A stretch of 64,000 nucleotides of DNA from Henckelia pumila (lineage: Eukaryota; Streptophyta; Magnoliopsida; Lamiales; Gesneriaceae): NCBI RefSeq assembly GCF_033568475.1, contig NC_133122.1:67727442-67791441 (forward strand), written 5' to 3'. The notes beneath the pieces were generated by a model. That model saw nothing but the letters and a program-made list of their open reading frames with translations, did no database searches and was not told the DNA's origin. The position numbers were made by a program, and so were the translations under genes. Every line of letters starts with the position of its first letter. The first letter of the stretch is position 1. Positions 8,795 through 20,688 of the stretch are shown here, piece after piece.

Positions 8795-10000
8795 ATTGCT
8801 CCGCTTGGTACGTATGATGTGATTAATAATGTAAATATTAAAATATGAATAATAATGTGTTGTATAAGAATATGTTAAACTATGTTGAAAAGGTATACAT
8901 GTTTGGTTCGTGTGATATTACCTCGGATAAGAATTATATATTTTTGAAATGTTCCAAATTTACCCCTTCACTAAAATCTAATCTAATTCACTACCACCTA
9001 CCCGACATACTCTTCTCTTCACAAATCCAACTATCTTCACATCTCTCTCATTTTCGCATCGGAACCTCATTTGTAGCAGATCACTTTAAGGCGTCCGACG
9101 AAGGTAACACAACTGTATAATTTTTACTGACCATCTTCGCATCTCACCAACCGGAACCTCATCTGTAGCAGACTATATTTGCATTTCTTCTCTCTCTAGT
9201 GGATCTCTATGATTCTGGAGGTGCTTGAGTTTGTTCGTCTGGAATATTGTTTTGAATGAGAGGATCTCCCATCTTTCCTTGTATTGTGTCTTGGTCAAAG
9301 TCAAGAATGAGAGATCTCCAATATTTAATTTCCTTGTATCCATCACATGTGTCTAGTAACTAAAGTTAAATTAATCTTAGAGGAAATGACATTTATAAAA
9401 ATACTTCTTAGTGTGCTAAGAGTGATAATTAAATCATTGATTCTTCATATGTTAGTCAACACCAAAAAATAAGTATCTAGAACATTGAGAATCGCTGTGA
9501 TTCTTCTGCCATTTCTTTTGAGAGCCTGTATCTGCATCTTCCTTATCATTCTTTTTATTTCATTTTTGGAGGTGGAGGCAAAATGAGAACTTTCTGTGTT
9601 ATCTTACTTTAACATTTCCTCTTTTTGAACACAGTGTGATATGAGTTCATTGAGAGACCAAGTATCTTTTTGATAGTCGTTGCACACTGTAAACAGATTA
9701 AACTATGGTGGAAGGGCAAAACCAGCTATTATACACTAGCAATTCCTCAAAGAGTTCAAGCTTAAGTCTTAGCAAGATGATACATTTCCAAAATATACTC
9801 CCGTATATTGCCTTTTACCTCTATATCTCAATGAAACTAAATTTGCCAAGAGTGTACCAATTTCAGAGTTTTAATTCATTACTGGCAACCTCTTTTCAAT
9901 ACTTTTAAGAAACTCTTTTGCTGTAGTATTGTCGTTGGACATCATGTCCCTGAATGTTTCTAAAATGATCATTTTTTCATAATAAAAGACACATGTCATT
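8795..10000. other. Non-coding stretch before the Athila-like element
   Basis: No supported gene. A roughly 45-base segment including TTCGCATC and GGAACCTCAT...GTAGCAGA occurs twice (about 9048-9080 and 9128-9165), a local duplication. Two ORFs of 67-91 codons have no recognisable features. Bases 9996-10000 (TCATT) are the left target site of the next element. Confidence 0.55.
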
Positions 10001-11391
10001 TGTTAACTGTGTTTTATTTGCATATTTTTTGTGTTAGCTTTGCATGTATTAATATGTTATTGTTGTTGTTTTATTTAGTTTTAGCATGTTTTATTCATTT
10101 GATTGCATAATATTCTTCATCGTCCATTTTGTAGGGAATTGTGGAAAATTTATATTTTTGTGCAGACATGTGCTCGCTCAAGCGAAGGGTTATTCTAGCT
10201 CGAGCGAGGCCGAAATAGCAGGATTTTTTCCAGAAGTATTCTCGCTCGAGCGAGAGGCTATGCCCGCTCGAGCGAGCGAAGGAGTGACAATCGAGACAGA
10301 AGACTGCTCGCTCGAGCGAGATGCTATGCTCTCTCGAGCGAGTGAGGCGCGAAAATTCACCTTCGGAGCAGAAGATGGCTCGCTCGAGCGAGAGTCTATG
10401 CTCGCTCGAGCAAGCGATGGGTACAGAGTTTTTTAAAAAGAAAATTCTTGCTCGAGAAGGATACTATATTTTGAAGACCCTTGGCATATAAATATGAATC
10501 TATTCATCAGAATAAGGGTTACACAACATCTTTGAAGGCAAGGAGGCGGCCAACATCATCTTCCATTCTTCTTTTCTTACTTTTCTTTTATTTTTGATTT
10601 CTAGTTGATGTTTTGGATTAAAAACTCTTGTTTATGAACTATGTTGAACTTTGAGTAGTTTTTCTCTTTTGATCAAGGCCACATGATTGGGCCAGACAAT
10701 TTATGCAGAAAACTTGTTTGTTTATTTTAGAATTTCAGACTTGATTTTATTTTATTGATTATCGAATTTATATTTGTCTTGTGAATTACCTGGCCAGTTA
10801 TTTGCTTGCATGTTAATTGATTCCAAGTCGACATAGGAGGTTTTGATTTCGATCACTTTGATATTCAATATGTTGTAAAACCAACTAGAAATAGAATTTG
10901 GTTTCAATGTGTGGTTTAGGTGTTTACTGAATTTTCACAGTTATTCATGCATTCAAATTTGATTAGAATTACGAAAGATTAATCCGTCAATATTTGAATA
11001 GGTTTGATTGTTCTAGAAATAGTCATTTGAACAAATTAGGAGAATTCCTGTGAATAAGATTAAGTCTGATGTCTTAAATCGACTGCTTGTTACATGAATT
11101 GTCTGGTACCTACGTGAGTCCTTGATCGAGCTTTTCCCAAATTTGAATTAAATAAAAATTTTCCTACTGCGTTTTAGTTAATTTAATTTAATTTTATTTG
11201 AAATTTTAATTATTTGTTTAAAATCTGAATCACTTTTATTCATTAGTCTAGATTAAGTAGGAATAAATATATTTTGGTATTCATATTTATACAGTCCCTG
11301 TTGGTTCGACATCTGGACCTTTGTCCACTATATTATAACTTGACCTGGTACGCTTTCCAGTAGATTCATATCACACTGATTTAGCCGGTCA
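10001..11391 (+). repeat. 5' LTR of Athila-like element
   Basis: Runs from TGTTAACTGTG to CCGGTCA. The U3 part (10165-10440) holds about eight copies of a palindrome-centred unit, GCTCGCTCGAGCGAG, in an otherwise A/T-rich LTR. A TATA box, TATAAATA, lies at 10487-10494, downstream of the array. An ORF of 116 codons across the array encodes a repeating SLEREAMPARASE-like peptide; I treat it as a by-product of the DNA repeat. Confidence 0.88.
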
Positions 11392-11397
11392 AGTTTT

Positions 11398-11415
11398 TGG
11401 CGCCGTTGTCGGGGA
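11398..11415 (+). promoter_or_regulatory. Primer-binding site, tRNA-Asp type
   Basis: TGGCGCCGTTGTCGGGGA begins six bases after the 5' LTR. This is the usual primer site of plant Athila/Tat/Ogre-type gypsy elements (canonical TGGCGCCGTTGCCGGGGA), with one difference. Confidence 0.88.
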
Positions 11416-11489
11416 CTGTTTGATATAAGAATTTTTATTTCGCTTGAGATTAGACATTATTTATTTTCTTAAATTCTGACTATAATTTC

Positions 11490-13709
11490 TTGTTGATTTT
11501 TAGGTACCTTCTGTTGTGCATGCATAGCATTCGATCTCAAGAATTATTACCACTTGATTTAGAGATCAAACGCACGCTTAGCAGGATCCGAAAAGCCAAG
11601 AAATCTATCAATATTGAATTAGAGTCAGAATCTGAATCAGAAGTAGAGATAGCGGACAACCGTACTGTTTGGGATCTGATTAGGCCACCAGTTGAAGGTT
11701 ATGGATCTAGCATAGTTCGCCCCGCTGTTGAGACGAACAATTTTGAGCTGAAACCCTCTACCATTCAGTTGATCCAACTGCAAGCAAGATTTGGGGGTAC
11801 ATCTGTGGAGGACCCTTACGCTCATCTAGAGCGCTTTCTGTCAATCTACGACACGTTCAAAGTTAATGGGGTAACCTCTGATGCAGTAAGACTGCGGTTA
11901 TTCCCATTCTCTCTACAAGGTGAAGCGACTGAATGGCTTGATGATCTACCTGCAGGATCTATCACCACTTGGACTGAGCTTGTTCAAATCTTCTTGAACA
12001 AGTACTTCCCTCCTACGAAGATGGCTAAATTGTTTTCAGGTATTATATCTTTCAAGCAAAAGGAGGGTGAATCTTTACGTACGACATGGACCAGGTTTAA
12101 GAAGATGCTGAGGATGTGTCCTCAACATAATCTCACACAAAGCCAACAGACTCAGACATTCTACAATGGAGTTGATTAGTCGGTTCGATCTATGCTGGAT
12201 GCTGCGGCTAATGGATGCTTGTTCAGGAAAACGCCAGCTGACGCTTGGGAGATCATTGGAAACATGGCTGAAAGTAATATATAGTGGCCGGATGTGAAGA
12301 AAGAAAAGAAGGCTAAAATTCTAGAGGTCGATGCTTTGATGGACTTGAATGCAAAGATCAACGCTCTGACACATCAAGTGGCACTCATGAAAGTAGCGTC
12401 AGTGAATCACGCACAAGGGAATCTGCAAGAAGAGCAACAGTTGTTTGAAGTTGAATTGGCTAATTTTGCAGGAAATCAAGGACGGAATCTGTACAACTCC
12501 TACAACAACTATAATCAGAACTGGCAGCCCAAGAAAGAGGAGAAAAATCCGAGATTTGAGGAGATCATGATGAAATACGTTGCAGGAACTGAGACTCGGT
12601 TACAGAATCAGGAAAGTATGCTGCAGAAGTTAGAAATTCAGATGAGTCAGATCGCAACCCAATTATCAACCCGTCCTGCTGGAGCTTTACCAAGTAACAC
12701 TTAACCAAATTCCAGAGGCGTGAATGCTATCATGGTCATGACTCAAGCACAGTTTGATGAGCAGCAAATGGACAAAGAGAAGATGATGGAAGAGCCGAAA
12801 AGTTCAGAGTCTAAGGAGGATATGCGTGCTGAAAATTTCTCAAAGGCAGGTAAGAAAGGTAAGACTTCAAAATTTGAAGTTAATGATAATGTTGATATTT
12901 CTATCCTACCTTTTCCCCAAAGAGCTAAGCAATTATTGTTTGATTCTCAATTTAAAAAGTTTCTTGAAATTTTCAAGAAACTACATATTAACATACCTTT
13001 TGCAGATGCATTAGCTTAGATGCCGAATTATGCAAGATTTCTGAAAGATTTACTGAGGAACAAAAAAAGCTGAACTACACTGAATGAGGAGTGCTCGGCA
13101 GTGCTGAAAAAGAAGCTTCCACAAAAATTGTAAGATCCAGGGAGTTTTTCTATACCCTGTCAAATTGGAAGTTTATCATTTGATAATGTTTTGTGTGATT
13201 TATGATCGAGCATAAATTTAATGCCTTATTCTCTTGCTCAAAAATTAGGCATAGAAAATATTAAACCTATCTCTCTAAAATTTGCTGATGGATGTATTAA
13301 ATATCCGAGAGGGATAGTAGAGAATGTCCTAGTCAAGATAGACAAGTTGATTTATCCTTTAGATTTTGTTATTCTTGACATGGATAAGGATTGTGAGGTT
13401 CCGTTGATTATAGGACGTCATTTGCTTGCTGCTAGTAGAGCCTTAATTGATGTGGAAAAAAGAGAGTTAGTGTTGAGAATGAATGATGAGCAAGTGATTT
13501 TTAATATGCTTAAGTCGACTACTGAGAGCCCAACTTTAAAATCTTGCTCTGCTGTCAAATTTATCGATGTGATTCATGACTATGGTGATGAATGTCTGCA
13601 GGTTCAGCTTTCCGCAGGAATTAGTCCAGTGCAAAATTTCTGTAGAGTTGAAGCATGCAAGTGCAGGACTAATCTGAGTTTTTCAAAGATGGTGGATAAG
13701 CCACCTTGA
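11490..13709 (+). pseudogene. Athila-like gag and protease, one frame with seven stops
   Basis: The whole stretch is in a single reading frame without frameshift. Gag begins with an acidic region (about residues 45-55) and then the retrotransposon-gag core, including LQGEATEWLDDLPAG and FLNKYFPPTKMAKL. A Gln/Asn-rich linker follows, and then protease. In-frame stops fall at 12177 (TAG), 12282 (TAG), 12702 (TAA), 13017 (TAG), 13071 (TGA), 13131 (TAA) and 13203 (TGA). The stop at 13203 replaces the glycine of the protease active-site loop: the sequence reads CDL, stop, SSINLMP where the family has a DLGAS-type motif. Protease continues to about 13550. Reverse transcriptase should follow but does not. 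Confidence 0.8.
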
Positions 13710-15056
13710 ATGTCGCCACTCAAGAGAGGAGTATAGTCAGACTATAGACTATAAATTTAGCGCTGACTGGGAGGCAACCCAGTGTTCTTTACTTTAATTT
13801 TTAGTTTCTTTTTGCTTTTTTTTATTTATTTTTTTTATTTTTTATTTTTGTTTCTTTCTCATGCCAGTTGTTCATGCCTGCCAATATATGTAGACTAATG
13901 CTACCTTACCCAGCGGATACCGTCAAGAAGGAAGAGGATGAATCGAAAATCAGGGGAGTGTTATTGTTGTTTTCATTGTGTTTTTGTTCGTCTTTGTATT
14001 TTTGTGTTTGTATGCATTCTGTTCATTGTTCTGAAGCATTGAGGGCAATGCTTTGGATAAGTATGAGGGGTAGACTAGTTTATTGCATTGGTTATTGTGT
14101 TGTTGTTTAGTTATTTTGTTTTGTGTTCATTCTGTTTGCTTTCATTTGGTTTAGTTTTTGTGTTTGGTTCGTAATCATGCATATCATTTTGTTGTTGTTT
14201 GTGTTGTCTTGCATGAGTAGGATGAGTCATGGTAGCCTATGATGATGAAGTTTATTTGAAAAAAAAAGTTGATTTTTGAAAAATATTGCTCTTTACTGGA
14301 CATGAGAAACTGTAGGTTGAACCGTAAATATTTATAAGCACTTGTGTTAGACTAGTGGAGTGTAACGAAAGACTTGATGAAGTTTCTGTCTGTTTGACCA
14401 TTGCACGGCAATAGGTGGTTTGTAGATCTTGATTGTGTTCTATGAATTTTGATGAGACTCTAGTTTACACTTATGATCTTGGGCGCACCTAGAAATTTTT
14501 TTTTTTTTACAACTCCATCCGATCTTGGACAATGATTGAATCCTAATCATTGCTCCATAGCTAAGTTTGCGGGTAAAATGGGGTTGATGCTCCATCCGGG
14601 CTATAGACGAGGGGATTAAAAAAAAGAGAAAGATTTTTCGTATCCTATCCACTTATAGCTAAGTCAGCGGGTAATTATTGGGGCTAAAGCAATACCAGGT
14701 GCAAAATTCGGAGGTGTGTAATTCATTATCTCAAGAGAGGTGGGTTTAGTCCAGAGGTCGTTGGAAGGAATGGGCACTTGAAGAGTGAAACTTGCACTAA
14801 TTTGTCATAGGTCGCTAAGCAGTTTTGAAACGAATTCGGTCTAAGTTGTATGAAACTGGAATGACAGTTCACACACACACGTTCACGTTAAACCAAAGGT
14901 GTATTATGGAAAGTTGAGAGCATGTGTGTTTTTGTTTTGTGATTGAACTTCTTGGAGGCTGTGCACTCTCATGATTCGTCCTTACTTATGTTTTTGTTTG
15001 CATATTATTTTTGCATGTCTTGCTCGAGGGCGATCAAGGTTTAAGTATGGGGGATT
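13710..15056 (+). other. Athila-like internal 3' region, non-coding, with polypurine tract
   Basis: The join near 13710-13760 has a GGGAGGCAACCCAG stretch that normally follows the end of pol in such elements, so pol appears deleted just before it. The rest has no recognisable envelope-like ORF. A polypurine tract (AAGTATGGGGGA, about 15042-15053) ends just before the 3' LTR. Confidence 0.6.
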
Positions 15057-16407
15057 TGTTAACTGTGTTTCATTTGCATATTTTTTGTGTTATTTTTGCA
15101 TGTATTCATATGTTATTATTGTTGTTTTATTTAGTTTTAGCATGTTTTATTCATTAGATTGCATAATATTCTTCCTGGTCCATTTTGTAGGAAATTGTGG
15201 AAAATATAGATTTTTGTGCAGACATGTGATCGCTCGAGCGAAGGGTTATTCTCGCTCGAGCGAGGCCGAAATAGCAGGATTTTTCTAGAAGTATTCTCGC
15301 TCGAGCGAGAGGCTATGCCCGCTCGAGCGAGCGAAGGAATGACAATCGAGACAGAAGACTGCTCGCTCGAGCGAGCGAGCGAGGCGCAAAAATTCACCTT
15401 CGGAGCAGAAGATGGCTCGCTCGAGCGAGAGTCTATGCTCGCTCGAGCGAGCGATGCGTACAGAGTTTTTTAAAAAGAAAATTCTTGCTCGGGAATGATA
15501 CTATCTTTTGAAGACCCTTGGCATATAAATATGAATCTATTCATCAGAATAAGGGTTACACAACATCTTTGAAGGCAAGGAGACGACCAACATCATCTTC
15601 CATTCTTCTTTACTTATTTTTTTTTATTTTTGATTTTTAGTTGATGTTTTGGATTAAAAACTCTTGTTTATGAACTATGTTGAACTTTGATTAGTTTTTC
15701 TCTTTTGATCAAGGCCACGTGATTGGGCCAGACAATTTATATAGAAATTTCAGACTTGATTTTATTTTATTGATTATCGAATTTATATTTGTCTTGTGAA
15801 TTACCTGGACAGTTATTTGCTTGCATGTTAATTGATTCCAAGTCGACAGAGGAGGTTTTGATTTCAATCACTTCGATATTCAACATGTTGTAAAACCAAC
15901 TAGAAATAGAATTGAGTTTCAATGTGCGGTTTAGGTGTTTACTGAATTCTCACAGTTATTCATGCATTCAAATTTGATTAGAATTACGAAAGATTAATCC
16001 GTCAATATTTGAATAGGTTTGATTGTTCTAAAAATAGTCCTTTGAACAAATTAGGATAATTCCTGTGAATTAAGATTAAGTCCGATGTCTTAAATCGGCT
16101 GCTTGTTACATGAATTATCTGGTACCTACGTGAGTCCTTGATCGAGCTTTTCCCAAATTTGAATTAAATCTAAATTTTTCTGCTGCGTTTTAGTTAATTT
16201 AATTTAATTTTATTTGCAATTTTAATTATTAGTTTAAAATCTGAATCACTTTTATTCATTAGTCTAGATTAAGTAGGAATAAATATATTTTGGTATTCAT
16301 ATTTATACAGTCCCAGTGGGTTCGACACCTGGACCTTTGTCCACTATATTATAACTTGACCTGGTACGCTTGCCAGTAGATTCATATCACACCGATTTAC
16401 CCGGTCA
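15057..16407 (+). repeat. 3' LTR of Athila-like element
   Basis: Same TGTTAACTG...CCGGTCA ends as the 5' LTR, 40 bases shorter. The CTCGAGCG array (15228-15460) has lost one segment relative to the 5' LTR: the pair around 15361-15382 is fused into GCTCGAGCGAGCGAGC. This indicates repeat contraction. The TATA box is near 15525. Confidence 0.88.
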
Positions 16408-16412
16408 TGATT

Positions 16413-17070
16413 CGACCTCTCTCACCTTTCCATCTCCTTCTTTTCACCGGAGGTACCATTTCTAGTAATGGCAGGAGGAGAGTCCACCCTTATCATAATA
16501 TCTAGATGCATGTCTCCGAAAACTATAAGTAGATTCTCTTGCCATGATTTGGAGTTTGATCTATTTAACATATGAATTGAGTTGATTTTGAAACTGATAT
16601 TGGCATGAGTCAAATATGAATAGAGAACCAATAACCAAAATAAGGCATACGCTCAACAAATTTTCATATAAAATAATCAATAAATTCAAATAATATAAAT
16701 CTCATAACAAGATATCGAACAGTCTAATAATATTCTATCTTTAGACAAAAAAAATTAACTTGTCAGTGGTATCATGAAAGATTTCAGCAATCACAAGATT
16801 TCATGTGTACTAATGTATATAATTAACCCTTCGTTAATACACCCTCTATTGTAACCTTAGTAAATGAATCGAATTTTTGTTTCGTTAATCCACCCTCTAT
16901 CGTAAGCTTAGTAAATGAATCAAATTTTTGTGACCGAAAGCAACAAAAAAAACATAAATTTCTAGTTCTAGATAGTATATATTTCCTTATAATCGTGATA
17001 TATATATATCATGCAATCATAAAAACAAGGATCGTTAAATCCTACGTACAAGGACTTGAATAAACAAAAG
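16413..17070. other. Region upstream of the NLR pseudogene
   Basis: The A/T-rich sequence between the Athila-like 3' LTR and the NLR ATG is probably the original NLR promoter region. It contains a tandem duplication (16830-16931). I see no convincing TATA box placement, and the short minus-strand ORF at 16422-16631 shows no domain. Confidence 0.45.
16830..16931. repeat. Two tandem 51-bp units
   Basis: Units starting near 16830 and 16881 share TTCGTTAAT, CACCCTCTAT, CTTAGTAAATGAATC and AATTTTTGT, with about five differences. Confidence 0.75.
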
Positions 17071-19141
17071 ATGGCAGAGAGTGCAGTATGCTTTCTCTTG
17101 AATCAGTTTACCTATGAATGAACGATCAAGCAATAAAACATATGACACTCGAGGCGACCCACATCTATTGGAAGAAGCAGAGGTCGCGGGCATCGAAAAG
17201 CCCAAGAAACAACTTCTAGAGTGGCTGATGCAGAGTGATGATGAGCTTAAGGTCATTTCAGTAGTAGGCATGGGTGGTTTGGGTAAAACAACCCTTGTTA
17301 AAAAGATCTATGAGGATGCATCAGCGAAGGCCAAGTTCAATAACCATGTGCGGATTACTGTTTCAGAGAACTTCAACTTGGAGAATCTTTTGCAAAACAT
17401 GATTAAACGCCTCGTACGTAACTTCAAGCTTCAACCACTTCAAAATGTGGAAGAAATGACCGTCGATGAAATGCAAGAGTGTGTTTATTCTTCGCTCAAG
17501 GACAAAACTTACATGATTGTCCTTGATGATGTTTGGAAAGTGGAGGTGTGGGAATCCATTAGATATGTACTTCCAAGAAAGTGTGCTTGTGGCCGTATCA
17601 TCGTCACCACACGGTTATCCAACGTAGGCAACGCTGCTTGTTGCGAGAACAATGGTCATATATATCATTTAAATCCTTTGACTCCAGAAAAAATCAGAAG
17701 AGTTGTTATACAGAAAAGCATTTCCACGTGATCCATGTCCTGAGTACTTAAATGAAATATCAAAAAGTATTTTACGAAGATGTGAGGGCTTGCCGTTTGC
17801 AATTGTTGTAATTGGTGGCCTCTTGGCAAACAAGAAGGACAAATATAAAGATTGTAAAATGTTTGAGCATACCATTGGTCTTGAATTACAAGAAGAGTCT
17901 CTCAAAAGATTGAACAAGTTATTATCTCTCAGTTATTATGACCTGCCCTACTATCTCAAAGCTTGCTTCTTATACTTGAGCATTTTCCCAGAGGATGAAA
18001 TGCTCTTAAATTGGAAAACTATTCGACTGTGGATAGCCGAAGGTTTAGTGGAGGCAAAATATGGAGAGACACAACAAGAAGTGGCAGAGTCCTACCTAAA
18101 CGATCTTTTGAATAGAAGTCTAATCCAGGTAGCGGATATATGTGATGATGGAAGGCCAATAAGGTTTCGTGTCCATGACATTCTTCGAAACTATATCATC
18201 TCAAAATAAGTAGAACAAAATCTTCTCACTGCTTCCCATGGAAAAGTAGTGAATTGTCCTGATAAGATCCGACGCATGGCGATTAACACTACAGTTAATG
18301 ACACAAAAGAATGATACGACGTTCAGTATATTCGTTCTTTGTTTTGGTTGCGGTTTGTAGATTCAAAATCGCGACCGATTTTGCAAAAGGTTTTGGGCCA
18401 TTGCAAACTACTTAAAGTTTTAGATATAAGAGGAGCTAGCTCAAATAGATAGCATCCCAACTGAAGTATTCAAACTCTATTATCTCAAATATCTCAGCTT
18501 AAGGAGCCAGAATATCAAACTCATTCCGAAATAAATTGCAAATCTTGGAAACTTAGATACATTAGATCTCAAGAAATCCAAAGTGATCACAGAAATGCCA
18601 GTTGAGATTCTGAAGCTTCTTCACAAGCTTCGGCATCTCTTAGTATAATCATACAACACCTCAGATCTGTCTGTTCTCCTTCGACAAAGTCACACGAATA
18701 GAAGTTTGAATGCTCCATATGAAATAGGATCCCACTTGAAATACTTACAAAAGCTTTGTTTTATAGACGCGGATGAAGCAGCTGGTGGCATCAAAGTAGT
18801 GCAACAAATGGGAATGCTGACGCAATTCCAAAGATTATCCATTACAAAGCTGCGAAGAGAAGATGGAAATCATCTTTGCTCTTCATTATAGAAGCTTAAC
18901 AACTTGCGCACGTTATGCATATTTTCCCATGAGGATCGAAGGATGAGTTGCTGGATTTGGATCATTATTTTTCTTCCCCACCTTTGACATTTCTTCGTAA
19001 ACTTGTTCTGTGGGGACGCTTGGATAATATTCCTACGTGAGTGTGTTCCCTTCGTGGGCTCACTGAGTTGCAGCTGACCTGGAGCAGATTGAGAGAGGAC
19101 CCGTTACATAAACTTGGAGTTTTGGTAAGCCTAGCTACTAG
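17071..19141 (+). pseudogene. CC-NBS-LRR resistance gene, 5' part, pseudogene
   Basis: The start ATG at 17071 opens 16 codons (MAESAVCFLLNQFTYE) typical of the coiled-coil N-terminus of RPM1/R1-type plant immune receptors. The frame then stops at 17119 and most of the CC domain is missing. The NB-ARC resumes in another frame: P-loop GMGGLGKTTL (about 17269-17298), kinase-2 YMIVLDDVW, RNBS-B GRIIVTTR. An extra A near 17690 shifts frame, after which GLPFAIVVIGG, CFLYLSIFPED and an MHD-like VHD (RVHDIL) follow to a stop at 18207. The LRR part (18210-19141) has many stops. A chromovirus interrupts the gene at 19141; the rest is at 43981-44351. ATP-dependent signalling is the family role, but this copy cannot encode it. 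Confidence 0.9.
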
Positions 19142-19307
19142 TGTGAAGGCTCGGCTTTCAAAAGTAGTCAGGGATGGATAGCAGCTTTGCAAAGAGTTGT
19201 AACTGATGAGTTTAAAGGTCATCAAATTCAAAATTAAGAGGTAATGATCAGCTGATAGTCAAGAGTTGTAACAGCCAAGAATAAAGAGAAATGATGGCTA
19301 TAAAAAT

Positions 19308-20613
19308 TGTAGTAACCCGTAACCAAAATCAGTAATTAAAGAATTAATCATAATTATTTGGGAAGAGTACGGAAGCTCCGAAGGTGAGTTCGGAAGCTCC
19401 GAACAGGATCGGAAGCTCCGATGAGCGATCGGAGGCACCGATGATATTACGTCATCCATGACGTGTGGTTGGATCGGAAGCTCCGATCACCCCTATCCGA
19501 AGTCAACAAGTGATATTTTGACACGTGGCAGATCAGGATCTTCGGAAGCTCCGATGTCAGGATCGGACGTTCCGATCGAGGTTCGGACGTTCCGATCGAG
19601 GATCGGAGACTCCGATTGTTGTCTATTAATAGAAGGCCGAGAATTCACTTTCAATTGCCAATTCCGGATTTCCTCTCTACTCCAGTTGTATTCGAGTTGT
19701 TCTAGCCTTCCTAGGCTTGACCCGGGAGTCGTCGAGGCGTTCGATAGTCGTAGCGGAGTTGTGCCCAAGTTCTGGAGGCATCGACATCAAAGGGCTAACG
19801 ACGGACGAAAGTATAGCTTTTGCTTCCTATAAATATTTAGGAGTATGCAATAGCTTAGTTAAAGCTTTTAGAGCACTTTAATGATAGTAGTATCATTTGG
19901 CAGTGTAGAGCAGACTATAGGCGCGGACCTAGAGTTGGTAGAGCTTGCACTGATTTGAGGTACGGAAGTACTGTTCGAGATATCCTGACTGAGTATGCAT
20001 GTATTATGTGACTGCATGGTTTATATGTCATTGATTTATGCTGCATTCATTTGCATACTGAGCTATCTCCTTCGAGATGTCTGTTAGTAGGGTTTTTTCC
20101 TATCCTGTTAGTGGTTGGACTTCCATCGATTTGGGTCCGGCATATCCACTGGTATTATGGTATGGGAGCCACCTTCTGAAGCGACGGCACAGCGTGCTAC
20201 ATATCAGGGCCCGGTCTGTCTGTGTTATCTGATCCTTGACCTCGAGTTTATAGGGAGTTCACTTTGCATGCATGTATACTCATACTCTCGTGCTGAGCAT
20301 TTTATGCTCATGTCTCGTACTCTGTGTTTCTGGACACCCTATTCCATGGGGCAGGTTTGCGATTGGACGAGGCGGGTGGATCCAAGAGGGGCTAGGCAGT
20401 GGTTGGTCAGCTGGAGCTTCGCCTAGGTTTTTATTTCTGTTGTTATAATACAGTTGTTCGATCTGGTTGTATAATATTTGGGTATTTAAGATTCCTTTAC
20501 TTGGGATTGTATAATGTTTATGGTTTTCGCAGTTTTATTCTGATATCCATTTAATTAAATTAATTGCATGCCTAAGTTCTGTTTAGTAGGTGATCTAGGT
20601 AAGGGTCACTACA
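19308..20613 (+). repeat. 5' LTR of A1
   Basis: U3 (19366-19620) carries an array of GGAAGCTCCGA-type near-palindromes. It has fewer units than the 3' LTR copy, which has two additional units of about 21 bases. The TATA box has decayed: CTATTAATAG (19622-19631) instead of the CTATAAATAG seen in the other copies. Confidence 0.9.
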
Positions 20614-20617
20614 TTTA

Positions 20618-20632
20618 TGGTATCAGAGCATG
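20618..20632 (+). promoter_or_regulatory. A1 primer-binding site (tRNA-Met)
   Basis: TGGTATCAGAGCATG begins four bases after the LTR. The first 12 bases match the 3' end of initiator tRNA-Met, the usual primer of plant chromoviruses. Confidence 0.9.
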
Positions 20633-20688
20633 AATAGTATTCTTGGGATTTAGACTTTGCATAAGGTAACCGTAAGGTGCTTTTGTAG

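Larger units (their letters stand above)
10001..16407 (+). mobile_element. Athila-like Ty3/gypsy element, gag-protease only
   Basis: The structure is 5' LTR 10001-11391, a tRNA-Asp-type primer site at 11398, gag and protease in one frame to 13709, non-coding internal sequence, a polypurine tract (about 15045-15054) and 3' LTR 15057-16407. The flanking five bases are TCATT and TGATT, differing at one position. The primer site and gag type place it in the Athila/Tat branch rather than the chromoviruses. Reverse transcriptase, RNase H and integrase are missing, so the copy was non-autonomous or was internally deleted. Age is moderate: the LTRs differ by several substitutions and small indels by eye. 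Confidence 0.85.

Noticed and set aside
10086..10436. 116-codon ORF encoding a repeated SLEREAMPARASE-like peptide
   Set aside because: It covers the LTR palindrome array; the peptide repeat follows from the DNA repeat, and the 3' LTR copy has a different length and frame content.
10165..10440. Regular short repeats that could suggest a CRISPR-like array
   Set aside because: They lie inside LTRs of a plant retrotransposon, unit spacing is irregular, spacers are not unique, and there are no cas genes.
19142..19307. 19142-19307 as part of the NLR 3' region
   Set aside because: The same sequence is at 42443-42605 as the start of the 3' LTR of chromovirus B.
20618..20632. TGGTATCAGAGC sequences as tRNA gene fragments
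   Set aside because: Only the primer-complementary bases are present, directly after LTR ends; no cloverleaf surrounds them.
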